From positions 310,001-374,000 of the forward strand of contig JAIVFI010000041.1 of the NCBI GenBank assembly GCA_025558095.1: DNA of 64,000 nt, in the 5' to 3' direction. The notes beneath the pieces were generated by a model. The model made no database searches. It was not told the origin of the DNA and worked only from the letters and a program-made list of their open reading frames with translations. Position 1 is the stretch's first letter; every line of letters starts with the position of its first letter. Position numbers and translations under genes: made by a program. The stretch comes from Hyaloraphidium curvatum (Eukaryota; Monoblepharomycota; Hyaloraphidiomycetes; Hyaloraphidiales; Hyaloraphidiaceae). This document shows positions 1 through 10,175 of the stretch, one piece after another.

Positions 1-1
1 C

Positions 2-436
2 GTGCCTTTCGTGGCTGGCGTCGCCGCCATCGCCGCGGGCTCGTGCGTCCCGCTGTGGTGCCCCCTCGTCCTGCTCTTCTTTTTCTTCCTCGCCTTGAGG
101 GACCTCCTCGCCGTCGCCGCTGCCAACGCGCAGGTATCCACCACGCAGTCCCTCCTTCGGCGGGCGCACCGCGAAGCCGAGTCCATCCTCGCCCGCGCCT
201 CCGCCACGCCGGGGGGACCACCCCCTGGCCCCGCCGCCGCACTGGGCCACCACGCGGCGCTTCTGGCCGCCTACGCCGGGGACGCTTCGGCGGTCGCGAG
301 ATTCCTCGGGTTCGCGGCGGATTGGGGAAGCGCAAGGGCGGTCGCGGCCACGCTTCTCACCGTTGCCGTGGGACTGTGGTCTGTGCTGAGGTCCGCGGGG
401 GTGTACCTGACGCCGGACGTTGCTTGCTGGGCTTGA
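2..436 (+). CDS. 7TM receptor-like family member A (3' part only)
   Basis: The window opens inside this gene, so only its last ~144 residues are visible. They contain the family's C-terminal third: a helix pair joined by a short turn reading AAGSCVP (near residue 13), the conserved loop with AAANAQV, and the last helix with the W-S-V-L-R-S-A-G-V pattern before a terminal Cys. The same order occurs in copies C, E, F and G in this window. The frame is open to the left edge and ends in TGA at 434-436. Role unknown; by family resemblance it may be a membrane sensor or ion channel (inference). There is no sign of decay in the visible part. It faces the histidine phosphatase gene tail to tail. Confidence 0.75.
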   Translation: MPFVAGVAAIAAGSCVPLWCPLVLLFFFFLALRDLLAVAAANAQVSTTQSLLRRAHREAESILARASATPGGPPPGPAAALGHHAALLAAYAGDASAVARFLGFAADWGSARAVAATLLTVAVGLWSVLRSAGVYLTPDVACWA

Positions 437-907
437 GGTATCTGTGCAGAGCTGGCGAAGCAATCTCATCAAGCACGAATGCCAAACCCGGACGTCAGCG
501 ACCGTCGAATCCAATTCAAATACTTCGTTCTCCTGCACACGGCGATGACAGCTCGCTGCTCCCTGCCCGATTATTGTCCGTACCACTTGCATCCACGAGC
601 ATCGGCACCGGCAGGTCAATCCATCGATCGTCAATCTCCTTCCTTCTTTTCCGTGACCACGATGCCGCCTTTTGGGCGTGCGGCCCAATCACTAGTGCCC
701 CTACACCTGTCCGCAGTAGCCCGGCACTATTCTGGCCTACTGGCCAATGCAACAACTGGGTGGAATCTCTCCATCGTCAGCATCACCCTGAGGGACCTGT
801 ACACGCTCCATAGTACGAATCCTCTAATAAAGGAACTTCCTTCTCGCACATCTATCTGCTACTGGGAATCACCATCGTCTTCGTAGCCGGCGGATAGGGC
901 TTCCACG
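437..907. other. intergenic, convergent 3' regions
   Basis: This stretch lies between the stop codons of two convergent genes. Only short, low-quality reading frames are present. I see no motif, repeat or RNA gene. Confidence 0.5.
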
Positions 908-1783
908 TCAACCCCAACGGATCACGAGAGGCACCATCTCCGTGTTGGACGGCCAATGACTCGGGTACCCTGCAGCTTCCACCGCGTGGGAGATCCAGTC
1001 CGAGTGCCCGATGATCGCGACGCGGGCCCACGGTCCGTCCAGGATCCACTTGAGCGTCCTCAAGGCGCGGAGCCTCACTTCAGAAGGGTCCTCGCGCGCA
1101 ACAGGATCGTGCCAAGGATCCTCGTCGCCCTCCAACAGGCCAAAATCGACCTCAGGATACGCTCCCCGGAGTTCGCCGCGAGCGCGCCGCATGTCACAGA
1201 TGTTGCGGCCGTGCCGCTCCCGGACCATCTCGGCGGCGACCACCGGCACCCTCTCCCAAAAGTCCTTGAAGCCAATCGCACCAGTTTCGAGAGCCCGCGT
1301 GAGCGGGGACACGACCAGCGCGTCCAGCTCTAGGCCGCCTTCCGCCGCACCCGAGACCGCGGCCCCCAGGTTCGCCGCCTGCTCCAAGCCGGCGTCGTTG
1401 AGCGGCGGGTCAAAGTACTTCGGGTCGGTGGCCTCCTCGCGCCACCTCTCCTTGCCCAGCTCGCGCTCGGCCGCGTTGTGGATGCCCTCCCCGTGCCGCA
1501 CCAGAAGGACCACCTTGGCGCCGGCGTCCCTCGCCGCGGCGAGCAGTTCCGTCCAGGAGTGTCCCGGAGAGACGCCGAGCTTAGAAACGTCCGAGTCGTT
1601 CCACTCGACGTGGGGGAGCGGGACGTGCGACAAAGTCCGCGGGTCGTCGGCAGGCGGGAACGGCGGGAGGGCGGGGAGGCGCGGCGGGGAAGCGGAGGAG
1701 AGCGACGCCGACGGCGGCATTGGGGCGAGGAAAAGGAGAGCGAAGGAGAGGAGGAGGACCCCGATGCTCCGAAAAATGGACAT
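908..1783 (-). CDS. histidine phosphatase superfamily (phosphoglycerate mutase-like) protein
   Basis: A 291-residue, single-exon protein. Residues ~8-26 form a hydrophobic signal peptide or signal anchor. The catalytic domain starts with LLVRHGEGIHN (RHG at 96-98, H97 being the phosphorylated His), continues with SPLTRALET (~159-167), and carries the second catalytic His in IIGHSDW (H260). This is the order seen in fungal phosphoglycerate mutase-like phosphatases. The HGEGxHN form is common in the eukaryotic branch that acts on phosphorylated small molecules or proteins; the substrate cannot be read from sequence. The N-terminus suggests a secreted or membrane-tethered lumenal enzyme. ATG at 1783 precedes the hydrophobic segment directly and is the natural start. 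Confidence 0.85.
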   Translation of the reverse strand: MSIFRSIGVLLLSFALLFLAPMPPSASLSSASPPRLPALPPFPPADDPRTLSHVPLPHVEWNDSDVSKLGVSPGHSWTELLAAARDAGAKVVLLVRHGEGIHNAAERELGKERWREEATDPKYFDPPLNDAGLEQAANLGAAVSGAAEGGLELDALVVSPLTRALETGAIGFKDFWERVPVVAAEMVRERHGRNICDMRRARGELRGAYPEVDFGLLEGDEDPWHDPVAREDPSEVRLRALRTLKWILDGPWARVAIIGHSDWISHAVEAAGYPSHWPSNTEMVPLVIRWG

Positions 1784-1921
1784 CGGCGCCGAGACGCGTC
1801 CCTGGCCGTTTCAAGCCCACCAGACGTCCCTGAAGCACTCCCCAAATCTCAACGGCCGGCGTATATATCATCCGCATGAAAACCGGATACAAGTCCAACT
1901 TCGAGATAGATTCCTAGCCAG

Positions 1922-3531
1922 CTATTTCGGAGTGTACGGCGTCTTTTTCCACGTCGGGCATCGCTTTTCCTGCCCGGGGACCTGGCCGTAACCGTTCTTG
2001 GCCAGCTCCCCCATGAAGCGGTCCATCCGCGCCACGATGTCCTTCATCTCGGCCATCTGCACTAGGATCCCCTTCCTGTTCTTGCTCCCGACCAGCTGGG
2101 CCTGGGTGAGGGCCTTGTAGCTGGATTTGAACCATGTGGGCTGCCTCGGCTTGATGTAGTTCTGCGGGCACGCGGACGGGGATCAGTTCCTTGAAAGATG
2201 CGGCCGGGCGCCGAGGATCTCGTACCTTGAACGCAGTGAGCTCGCTGTAGAAGATGTTGAGCGTGGACCAGGTCTGCACGGGGATGCCGGGGTCGAGCGC
2301 TTGCTCCCAGGCGTGCTCGTCGCCGTGCCGGACAAAGTTGCCTAGTCCGTAACCGTGAGCAAGCACCGCCGTCAGAACGTGCCAATGAACCCACAGTCTC
2401 TCGACCAGTTGACCCCGAAGCGCTTGGAATCCCTCGTCCTGTAAATGGCCGATGCGTTGGCGTCGTTGCAGTAGTAGTGACTGCTCCTGTCCGCGAGCTC
2501 GTGGAGGTAGATGCCGTACCGCACCCAGATCTCGGGGACCGTCTGCCCGGTGGTGTTGCTCTTGGCAAAGGGAGAGGCGGCCATGTACGGGCCGAGCTGG
2601 CGAACGCGGGTTATGTTCTTCAGGCGGATTCGCGGTCAGCGGAAGAATGGCGCCGACAGCGAGTGGATCAACGCACGGTTATGGTCGCCGGGGTCGGATC
2701 GGAGCAGTCCGGGTCTCCGACGCAGTCAAAGTCGACGATCTGCTCGCCTAGTGTCGTGTTGGCGTTGGACGCGGGGATGGGGCCGATGATAATGAACTCC
2801 TCAATCGGCGGACGGAAGGTGTTGTCGATGAAGGAACCGTCGTCCAGGCATTTCGTGCCCTGAGCGGCGAGATCAGATCAGTGGCCGCAAGGCGCGATCA
2901 CATCCGGGCTCACCCTAAAGTAGTTCCCGTTGCGGGGCACGGTGATCCCGGCGGCACAGAGCAGGTTGGATCTCCCCCAGGCCCAAGTGCGGGCCTGGGC
3001 CAGCATCCCCTCGGAGTTGTAGTCCGTCACGGCGGGGGCCAGCCCGTTGGTGGGGGGCCGGTTGAACCCGAAGAGGATGCCCATGTGGCGGTGGAAGCTG
3101 CCGGTGATCGTCGCGGTCCTCATCATCCCGCGCATCTTGGGGGGGAACCACTTGGCTTCCAGCGGGGTTCCGCACGAGTCCGTCGGGGTCCACTGCGCGT
3201 AATCGATGGTGTTGGAGCTGGCGGCGAACCAGTACGCGGCCTCGGGTGTGAAGCCGAGCGCCTGGGCCATGAAGAAGATAGCATCGAAGTGGATGAAGCC
3301 CCTGCACGCGGTGGAGGCGAAGGTCCTGGCCCCCGAAACGAGGTTCGAAGCCACGCAAAGGGGGTTTGTCCCGTTGACTTGGCAACCGAGTGTGATCGAC
3401 GACTGGAAGAGCATCGTCACGTCGCCGTCGGCGAAGCACGCGTCTTCAAGGTACGCCGACGCCGGGGCGACCAGCGAGACGGAGAGGATCAGGGCGAGGA
3501 ACGCGGCGGCCGAGCGACGCGGGCGGTGCAT
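1922..3531 (-). CDS. secreted protein of unknown function, five exons
   Basis: I do not recognise a family. The proposed coding segments, all on the minus strand, are 2914-3531, 2677-2859, 2525-2617, 2226-2438 and 1922-2161 (about 448 residues). All four introns (54, 59, 86, 64 nt) fall in phase 0, have GT..AG ends, and restore continuous frames, which supports the model. The third intron is the least certain: retaining it would keep plausible coding sequence but then requires a one-base frameshift near 2440. The start at 3531 gives a clear signal peptide (MHRPRR, then a hydrophobic run ending PASA). The mature part is rich in aromatic residues and contains paired Cys in exon 1, suggesting an extracellular folded domain. 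The tail is Lys-rich and polar. Confidence 0.65.
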
Positions 3532-4199
3532 CCTGGCGCCACGGAGCGGTGCCCTTCGACGCGCCGCGCTGCGGGAAGTGGGGAGTGCGACTGGAGGCCG
3601 GCACTGCGCCAAGTCCGCGTTTTGCCGTTGGCGATTGACGCGTGTTTGGGGCAGGGGGGTCTCGTGAGGGACGCCGATGGGGACAAGGGGTTCAAGCCGC
3701 CCGTCCCCCTAACCAGCCCGGCCCACGCGGCCGCGGGACGCGGCGAATTCATGCATCATGGGCGAACTTTGAGTGTGGATGCGATTCCTGGGACAGTAGT
3801 GGTGCACGGTAGGGTGCGCGGGTTCTCCACGGCTCCGGCCCGGCGAAATTGTGGGGTAAGCATGAACCGGTTTTCGCTGCGCCGTTAGCCGCCCGGACTA
3901 CCGGAAAGCCCTGGCAACTCCTCCAACGTCCGTGTTGGACCAAAGATCAGGACAAATTCGGCGTGACTGATGACGGAAGTCCGCGAGTTGAGTACCCGGA
4001 GTCGACGTCGCGCGTTTACGCATCCAAGGAAAGCCGTGGCGGCGAACACCTCCATTTGAGCATCTCCTTGGGCGGGGCACATGGCGGGTTCGAACGCGGA
4101 TGAGCTCGCCAGTCCGCACACCATGGATGCCGGACGATGTAGCTGCGCCAATGGCACGCACGCCGTCGGGAGGCGCGCAGACGTCACCGGGCACCGAGA
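3532..4199. other. intergenic
   Basis: This stretch holds the upstream region of the secreted-protein gene and the downstream region of the phosphopantetheinyl transferase gene, both on the minus strand. Reading frames here are short and compositional. A TTCGAA-containing stretch near 4087 was considered as a tRNA T-loop and dropped. Confidence 0.4.
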
Positions 4200-4931
4200 T
4201 CAGGATCCCACCGCCCTCTTCACCTCCTCCACCAGCTCCTCCAACCGCACCGCCCCCTCCCACAGCAAATCGGCACCCTCCCCGCCCCCCACCACCACCG
4301 CCGCCGCGTGCGTCCCCGCGACTACCCCCCGCCCGACGAACCACGCCCTGTCCGCGTCCGGATCCCCGGTTGGGAACTCCAGCCGGTCCGAAACAGGGTC
4401 CGCGCCCAGCCCGCCGCGGAGCACGGATGTGATGCCCCGACGAGAGGCCTTGGCGAAGGCTTCCTTGGCCGTCCATATCCGCGCGAACCCGGCTTCCCTC
4501 TCCCCGGGGGGGAGCGAGGCCAAGTACCCCCGCTCCCTTTCCGTCAATTTGCGCAGCACGCGCGGCGGGATGTGCCGGGAGAGCGGCTCGACGTCCAGGC
4601 CCAAAGGGAGGGAGGGGGAGGGCGACGCGGCGGCGGCGGCCATCCCCGCGGCGTGGGAGAGGCTGAACGACGGCGCGGGGCCCGGCAGCGCGACGAACGG
4701 GCGTCCGTCGTCTCCGACGGAAATCGGCACGTCCGCCGGCCGCGTTCGGAGAACGGGAGCGAGCATCAGCCGCGCCAGCGCGCGGGCGGCGGCGTGCTCC
4801 AGGTGGCGCGCGGGGGAGGCGAGATGGGGGAGGCGCGTGCGTTCGGCGGGGGAAAGGATGGGGAATAGCGCGTCCGGAGAGGGCGGAGAGGGAGGGAGGA
4901 GGACGGCGCGGACGGTGACGCGGGGAGGCAT
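4200..4931 (-). CDS. Sfp-type 4'-phosphopantetheinyl transferase
   Basis: The enzyme moves the phosphopantetheine arm of CoA onto carrier-protein serines of fatty acid synthase, polyketide or peptide synthetases, or the lysine-biosynthesis reductase. From the ATG at 4931 it is 243 residues, typical for the family. Visible motifs are FSLSH (~89-93), the Mg2+-binding GLDVE (~111-115) and the second acidic motif in WTAKEAFAK (~153-161), with the expected spacing. Upstream of residue 1 the frame is open to 5045, so a longer form (281 residues) is possible, but that extension is Arg/Ser-rich and lacks conserved features. The C-terminal third is less conserved, as usual. Single exon. Confidence 0.88.
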   Translation of the reverse strand: MPPRVTVRAVLLPPSPPSPDALFPILSPAERTRLPHLASPARHLEHAAARALARLMLAPVLRTRPADVPISVGDDGRPFVALPGPAPSFSLSHAAGMAAAAASPSPSLPLGLDVEPLSRHIPPRVLRKLTERERGYLASLPPGEREAGFARIWTAKEAFAKASRRGITSVLRGGLGADPVSDRLEFPTGDPDADRAWFVGRGVVAGTHAAAVVVGGGEGADLLWEGAVRLEELVEEVKRAVGS

Positions 4932-5104
4932 GCTCCGGGACCGAGACGCGATCGGTGTGTTTGCGCGGCGTCGTGCCGATCCGTCCAACCCCGAGCTGCT
5001 CGTTCGGACCGAGGCATGGAGCCGCAGGATGTCGAGGCAGGCCATGGCCGGGTATCAAGCATTTAGCTGCAGAGTCAGGGCGATACACGAATACCGCCTG
5101 GCGA

Positions 5105-5761
5105 TCACACGAACGCATTCACCACGAGCGGGTTCGGCACGTAGCCCCTGCACCACTCCTGCCACCTGAATCTACCCTGGACCACCTTCCGCACCGACAC
5201 CTCGAACTGCTTGTGCCCGTCCGCATCCGCCCTCCTGGCCGCCCACACACCCCTCTCGGAATCCGCCCACCCCTCGCCGCCGACTGAGTAGGTCGACGTG
5301 GCGGGCCAGCAGTCCAGCGACGCCCCGAACTTGGGCGTGCCGATGGTGGGGTTGGAGGCGACGATCCAGTACGCTGGCGTCCACGTGCCGGAGGCCTCGT
5401 CGGGTAGGTACAGCAGCAGGTCGACGTCGTACGACGGCGAGCCCCGGGAGCCTGAGTACGACGCGCATTCGCCCGGTTGGAGCAGCCGCGGCTCGCGGAG
5501 CTCAAGGGGGTCGCCCGGCTTGGCGGGGACTTCCATTTCCATGGGCGCCGGGGCGGGGCCGAAGCGGTGGGCGACGGCGAGGGGGGGTTGGAGGCCCGAG
5601 GGAAGGCGGGGGAGGTGGTTGCACACGCGGACGCGGGTGGGGGCGGCAAGGCCGCGTTCTTCGAGGAAGGGGCCGGGGAGGGGGGCGCCGGTGCAGGGGG
5701 CGGCGAGGGCGGCGGCGAAGAGGGCGGCGAGGAGGCCGATGCGGCGGATGGCGGATGCCAT
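5105..5761 (-). CDS. small secreted protein, unknown function
   Basis: A 218-residue protein from the ATG at 5761, which sits right before a strong signal peptide (basic RRIG, then an Ala/Leu-rich core, predicted cleavage after ALA). The mature region has scattered Cys (in VCNH, GECAS, LDCWP and EWCRG), compatible with two disulfides, and several Trp/Tyr-containing segments such as YDVDLLLYLP. No family was recognised. It is divergent from the first lectin-like gene, with 319 bp between the two start codons, so a shared control region is possible. Single exon; a longer in-frame start at 5839 exists but would bury the signal peptide. Confidence 0.6.
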   Translation of the reverse strand: MASAIRRIGLLAALFAAALAAPCTGAPLPGPFLEERGLAAPTRVRVCNHLPRLPSGLQPPLAVAHRFGPAPAPMEMEVPAKPGDPLELREPRLLQPGECASYSGSRGSPSYDVDLLLYLPDEASGTWTPAYWIVASNPTIGTPKFGASLDCWPATSTYSVGGEGWADSERGVWAARRADADGHKQFEVSVRKVVQGRFRWQEWCRGYVPNPLVVNAFV

Positions 5762-6080
5762 GTCGGGAGGGGCTGGCGGGTTGGGTTCGGATCGCGTCGC
5801 AGGCTCGCCGGGGACGGTGCCGGAGACGATGCGGCGCATTGTTCTAAGTACTGATTTCTTCCGGGACCAATTGGATGACCCGGGGGGCTGCGGAGTTTTC
5901 GGACGGCATTCGATTCGGGGCGCAGCCCGGCCGAATTCCAGGGGTGCACAGCCGTCGCACGTGGACCGGACCCACCAGCATCATCCGGCCGGGAGGCACT
6001 AAAATCGGCACCACAGCGGACCCCGGGCGTCAGACCCGACGACACCACCTTCTGCCGCAGTAGACCGCACATCGCCGAAG
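5762..6080. promoter_or_regulatory. divergent intergenic region (putative bidirectional promoter)
   Basis: The 319 bp lie between two divergent starts encoding secreted proteins (5761 minus and 6081 plus). No specific element is identifiable by eye; the role as promoter is inferred from position. Confidence 0.4.
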
Positions 6081-9000
6081 ATGCGCCTGCGATTCGCGCT
6101 CCTCGTCCTCGCCGGGCTCGTCGCCGCGGCGGCCGCCGACGAGGCGCCCGTCGCAGTGCAGCCGCCGCTGCAGACGGCGTTCGTGTGCCACGGCGCCGAG
6201 CCCGTCGTTGCCGCGTGCCCCGCCGGCACGGCCATCGCCGTCGCCGACGCGTTCTACGGCGGCGACGACGAGCTCAGCCTCGACTGCCCCGCCGCGCCGA
6301 CCGACTGCGCGCACCCGCCCGCCCGCGCCGCCGCCGTCGTGCTCGCCGCCGCGCGCGTCTGCAACGGCAAGCCGGACTGTGCGCTCGCGCAGGACGCCCT
6401 GCTGCCGGTCGGCGACCCGTGCATTGGCGTAAACAAGGCAATCAGGCTGCGCTACGAGTGCGTGCAGCCCGCCGCCGCCGTTGCCCCCAGCAGCCCGCCC
6501 TCGGACGCCGCCATGTTCGCCCGCCGCCCCGGCACCTACGCGGGCGCAGGCTGCCCGTCGCTGCAGGCCGCCCTCGACGCCGGAAACAGGGCTGGCTACC
6601 GCTTCGTCAAGGACACCGAGGCGCCCATCAGGCTGCAGTTCGCTGACCTGGACCTGACGCAGCTGGATGCCAAGATCCGCGAGGCGACGGGAGGTGCCCT
6701 GGGGGTAGACACCGCAGCCAACATCGACATCGTCGCCGTAAACGTCCTGCTTCCTGCCGGCTCCGCCGTGTCCATCGGCAGGCACGCGAAAGCAAAGGTA
6801 GCGCTCTCCATCACCGCCATCAACATCGTCGCCGGGCCAGGGAGCAGGCTGGTGGTCTACTCGCTCGACGAGCGCGCGGACCCGCTGCCGGGCCCCGACG
6901 TCATTGTCCGCGCCGCGCGGATCATGGGCGAGCTGCACATCGACCAGAACGGGCTGGGCACGGACGACCCAGTGGGCCCCAAGGTCGGGCCGTTCAGCTA
7001 CAAGCGTGGGGCCGTCGGCGCGATCGATCGGCACGGGGCGATCTCTGATGACATCGCCACCCCCGTCCAGTCAACCCCTACAACGGTCCCAAGATCGGCG
7101 CCGACGGCCAGCCCAACTACGGCCTCGGCACGCACGGCCTCGCCAACATGCGCCCCGAGAACCTGCTCGTTCGGCAGATTCCCATCCGCGTCGCTTCACA
7201 CCCAGACGACTGCAACGGGACCCTGCTCTGCACAACGGACCCGGCCAACTACGACGCCATGTCGCCCTCGCAGGAGCTTACCGGGCTGCATCTTCAGACC
7301 TTCTACGCGCGCACCTGGCCCTCCGCCGCTCCCCAGGGCCAGAAGTTCGCGAGGTGGGGCACCAACGCGGACCGCTTCTCGTGGCCGGGCAAGGACGCTT
7401 GGGGCTCCGTCGACGCGAGGGTGGGCGGGTTCCTCCCCTTCGACGGGGAAGGCGCGCCATCCGCCTCGGGGGTGCGCGGGGAGAGGGGGATCGCGGCGTC
7501 GGCCGAGCACGAGGTGCGGCTGGAGGAGGACCCGGCGCAGATGTCCGAGATCCCGGGGGGCGTATTTCGCGCGCTGCGGGAGGTCAACGCCGCGCGTATG
7601 CGAGACCCGGAGGCGGTGCCGGAGCTCAACTACATCAAGCACGAGTGGCTGCGGGAATCGTTCGGGAGGCACAAGCACTTCCGGTACGAAGCCGTGCACA
7701 CCCCGCTGCTCGCGGACCCGGAGGCGTGGGGAGGTCCGGCACCGGAGGCGCTCGAGATCCTGGAGCTCTGCCTCGCCGAGACTGTCTCGGCGTCCCGCTT
7801 CGCCGAGGCCGCCGCGCGCGTGGCTGACCTCGCCGACGTGCTGCCCGACGCTGGGGGCGACGGCGACCCCGCGGCGTCAGCGGCGGTGGGCCGCATCCTG
7901 GGCGCGCACAGCGGGCTGCTTACGGGGCGGAGGGAACAGGCGATCGCCGTGGTGCCGTACCTCTCCGTGGACGCCATCTCGGGCCGGGTGAGTAAGGAGC
8001 TGGAGCACCTCCTCCAGCTCGAGGCAGAGGTGGGAAAGATCAACGCACAGGCGTCGTCGGTGGACGTCGCGCGACAGGCCGTCAGGCTGGGCACCGTCGC
8101 CGTCGAAGGGCAGGTGGCCAACTACGAGGGCGAGCTGGCGGCCTCGCAGACCTTCATTACTGCGCTGCAGCAGAAGGAGGCAGACATGCAGAAGGCCTAC
8201 GACGCGCTGCAGCCCGAGATGGAGGCGGCGGCGGCCAACTTCAAGAAAGCGCTGGAGAAGAAGCTCGCCATCGAGCTCACGTTTGCCGCCGTGGCCCTGA
8301 TCGGCGAGTTCAGCAACGCCCTCTTTGTCTTTTCGGCCGCACGCAAGGCGGTCAACGTCTTGAAGGATGTCAAGGAGAATGAGACGCAGGCCAAGCGGGC
8401 CTTCACCGAGATGGACAAGCTGGTCAAGGTGCTCGAGCTCATCGGCAAGTCTATCCAGCAGCTCCGGTACCTCAGCAGGGTTCGTCTGCGGGCGCGGTCC
8501 CGGTGCCGCGGGAAGCTCACGCCGCCTTGCGCCTACCTTTGCAGGCGATCCAGCCGGTGTACGCCGTCGCCATCGCCACGCACAACTCGAAGCCCATCAT
8601 GCTCAGCAAGGCGAACATCACCGAGTACTTTTCCACCGTGGTCGATTCGGGGTCCCTCTCCACGCTGGCGACGAGCGCGCTCGGGTACCAGGAGCTTAAG
8701 GACGCGGCGTACATCGCCTTCCAACCCGCCGTGGCCCTGGGCGTATCCGCGGCCACCAACGTCTCGCAGACCATGGCCAAGATCGCCAACGTCGGCGCGG
8801 AGCTCGTGGCGACGCAGACCCAGCTGCTCTCGGCCATGAACGCCCACGTACTCTCGGCCTACAAGCTGCAGTCGGCCCGCAAGCAGGCCGAGCTGGTCGC
8901 CAAGGATCGCGACGACCTGGACCGAGACGCGCAGGCGCTCGTCCGGGCGGCGTTCAGGCTCAACCAGGCCATGATCGCGCAGAAAGGCGTTGCGCTCGCG

Positions 9001-9708
9001 CGGGTGTACGAGGCCTGCCGCGCGTACGAGTTTGCCCAGACCCGAGCGTGCCCCGTCGAGCTGCCTGGGCTGGACAGTCCGGCCGGGGACTTTGCACGCC
9101 AGATCGAGTCGGTCGCCCTCGAGGGGCTCAAGCCCGAGAGCTACATGAGCCAGTGCTACTGCGGCGCGGCGTTCAACCTCACCGACCCGGCACTGATTGC
9201 GGACCTGCGGGCCAACGCCAGCGCGACGGTGGATCTCACGGGGCTCTACAGGGATTCGCACCTGGCGGTGCTGGACAACGTGCACCTGGCGCGGATCGAC
9301 GTGCGGCCGCACGGGGTCGCCCCGCCCGAGGGAGCATCCAAGCCCGTGCTTTCGATGGTGCTCTCCACGGACGGCTACTACCTCAACACCGATTCTGTCG
9401 CCGGCACGAAGGCTGTGCGGAGCTTCCTCGCCCCCGGGTTCACCGTCGCCAACCAGGTCCGGCCGACCGTGGGGTGGCAGGTGCTCGTGGCCGGGCGCTT
9501 CACGGACCAGGAGGCCGCGCGTTTTTTTTCCGCGACGCCGTTCGCGCGGTTCGCGCTCGCCGAGCACCCGCTGGGGGAGAAGTGGGACTGGTCGGGGGTC
9601 GAGGCGCTCGAGGTCGTCCTCAGCGGGTGGGGCAGGGCGAGCACCGCGTCATCGTGGCGGGTAGGGGAGCAGACCATGGTTGGCAATACGTGCGGTTCGT
9701 GCTGGTGA
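6081..9708 (+). CDS. large secreted protein with N-terminal SUEL-like lectin domain (copy 1)
   Basis: Coding exons 6081-7005, 7071-8479 and 8545-9708 (two 65-nt introns) give about 1165 residues. Residues 1-20 are a signal peptide. Residues ~28-130 match the rhamnose/galactose-binding SUEL lectin pattern: a starting Cys, A-C-P-A-G-T-A-I-A-V, an A-F-Y-G equivalent of the A-x-YGR motif, paired Cys, then DPC and a closing Y-E-C. A unique region, a long Ala/Glu/Gln-rich helical (coiled-coil-like) segment in the second exon and a conserved C-terminal domain follow. The whole protein is paralogous to the next gene downstream in the same orientation, so they are tandem duplicates. Unlike the second copy it ends without an obvious GPI-attachment tail; the last ~25 residues differ and a missed terminal exon is possible. 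Probable cell-surface or extracellular role (inference). Confidence 0.72.
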
Positions 9709-10175
9709 TTTCACCTTCGACGCATAGAAATGGGGCACCGAATCGGCCTGGTTACTCGCGTCGATCCGATCGGCGCTCCCCGCTCCCCGTGCGACTCCTG
9801 CGGCCGGTTTCCCGTCAGCGGCAGTACCGAAGCGTCCCCGAGGAGCGGGGCCCTCGCGACCGACAAACTAGCTGCGGACTATGGACCCTGGGGCTTTGCT
9901 GGTCCCCGGGCCGACACTTCCTGCGCCAGAGCGTCCATTCGCAGCGCTCGGCGGCCTCCGTGGGAAGGAAAGGAAGTGGGGCGACTTCTGCGAGCAGCGG
10001 GCTGCAACACCGGCTGTGTGCCAAGCCCGACCTATTGGAAAAATGGATCCTTCGTTCGGTGGCCGGAGCTGTGCGCTGCGCCCGCGGGGAAACTTCAGGG
10101 CGGCTGGCGGACGGGGCTGGGTTCAAAAGGAGCGGGCCGATCGGCCGTCCGCGCCAAAGCTCTCCCACATTCGCC
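9709..10175. other. intergenic between tandem lectin-like genes
   Basis: The stretch contains the 3' flank of copy 1 and the promoter side of copy 2. I see no coding signal or repeat. Confidence 0.4.

Noticed and set aside
2881-3888. A 335-codon plus-strand frame opposite the secreted protein gene
   Set aside because: The opposite strand has a signal peptide and consistent splicing; this one is a shadow.
4080-4100. GGGTTCGAACG as a possible tRNA T-loop
   Set aside because: The flanking bases do not pair as a T-stem and no D or anticodon arm precedes it.
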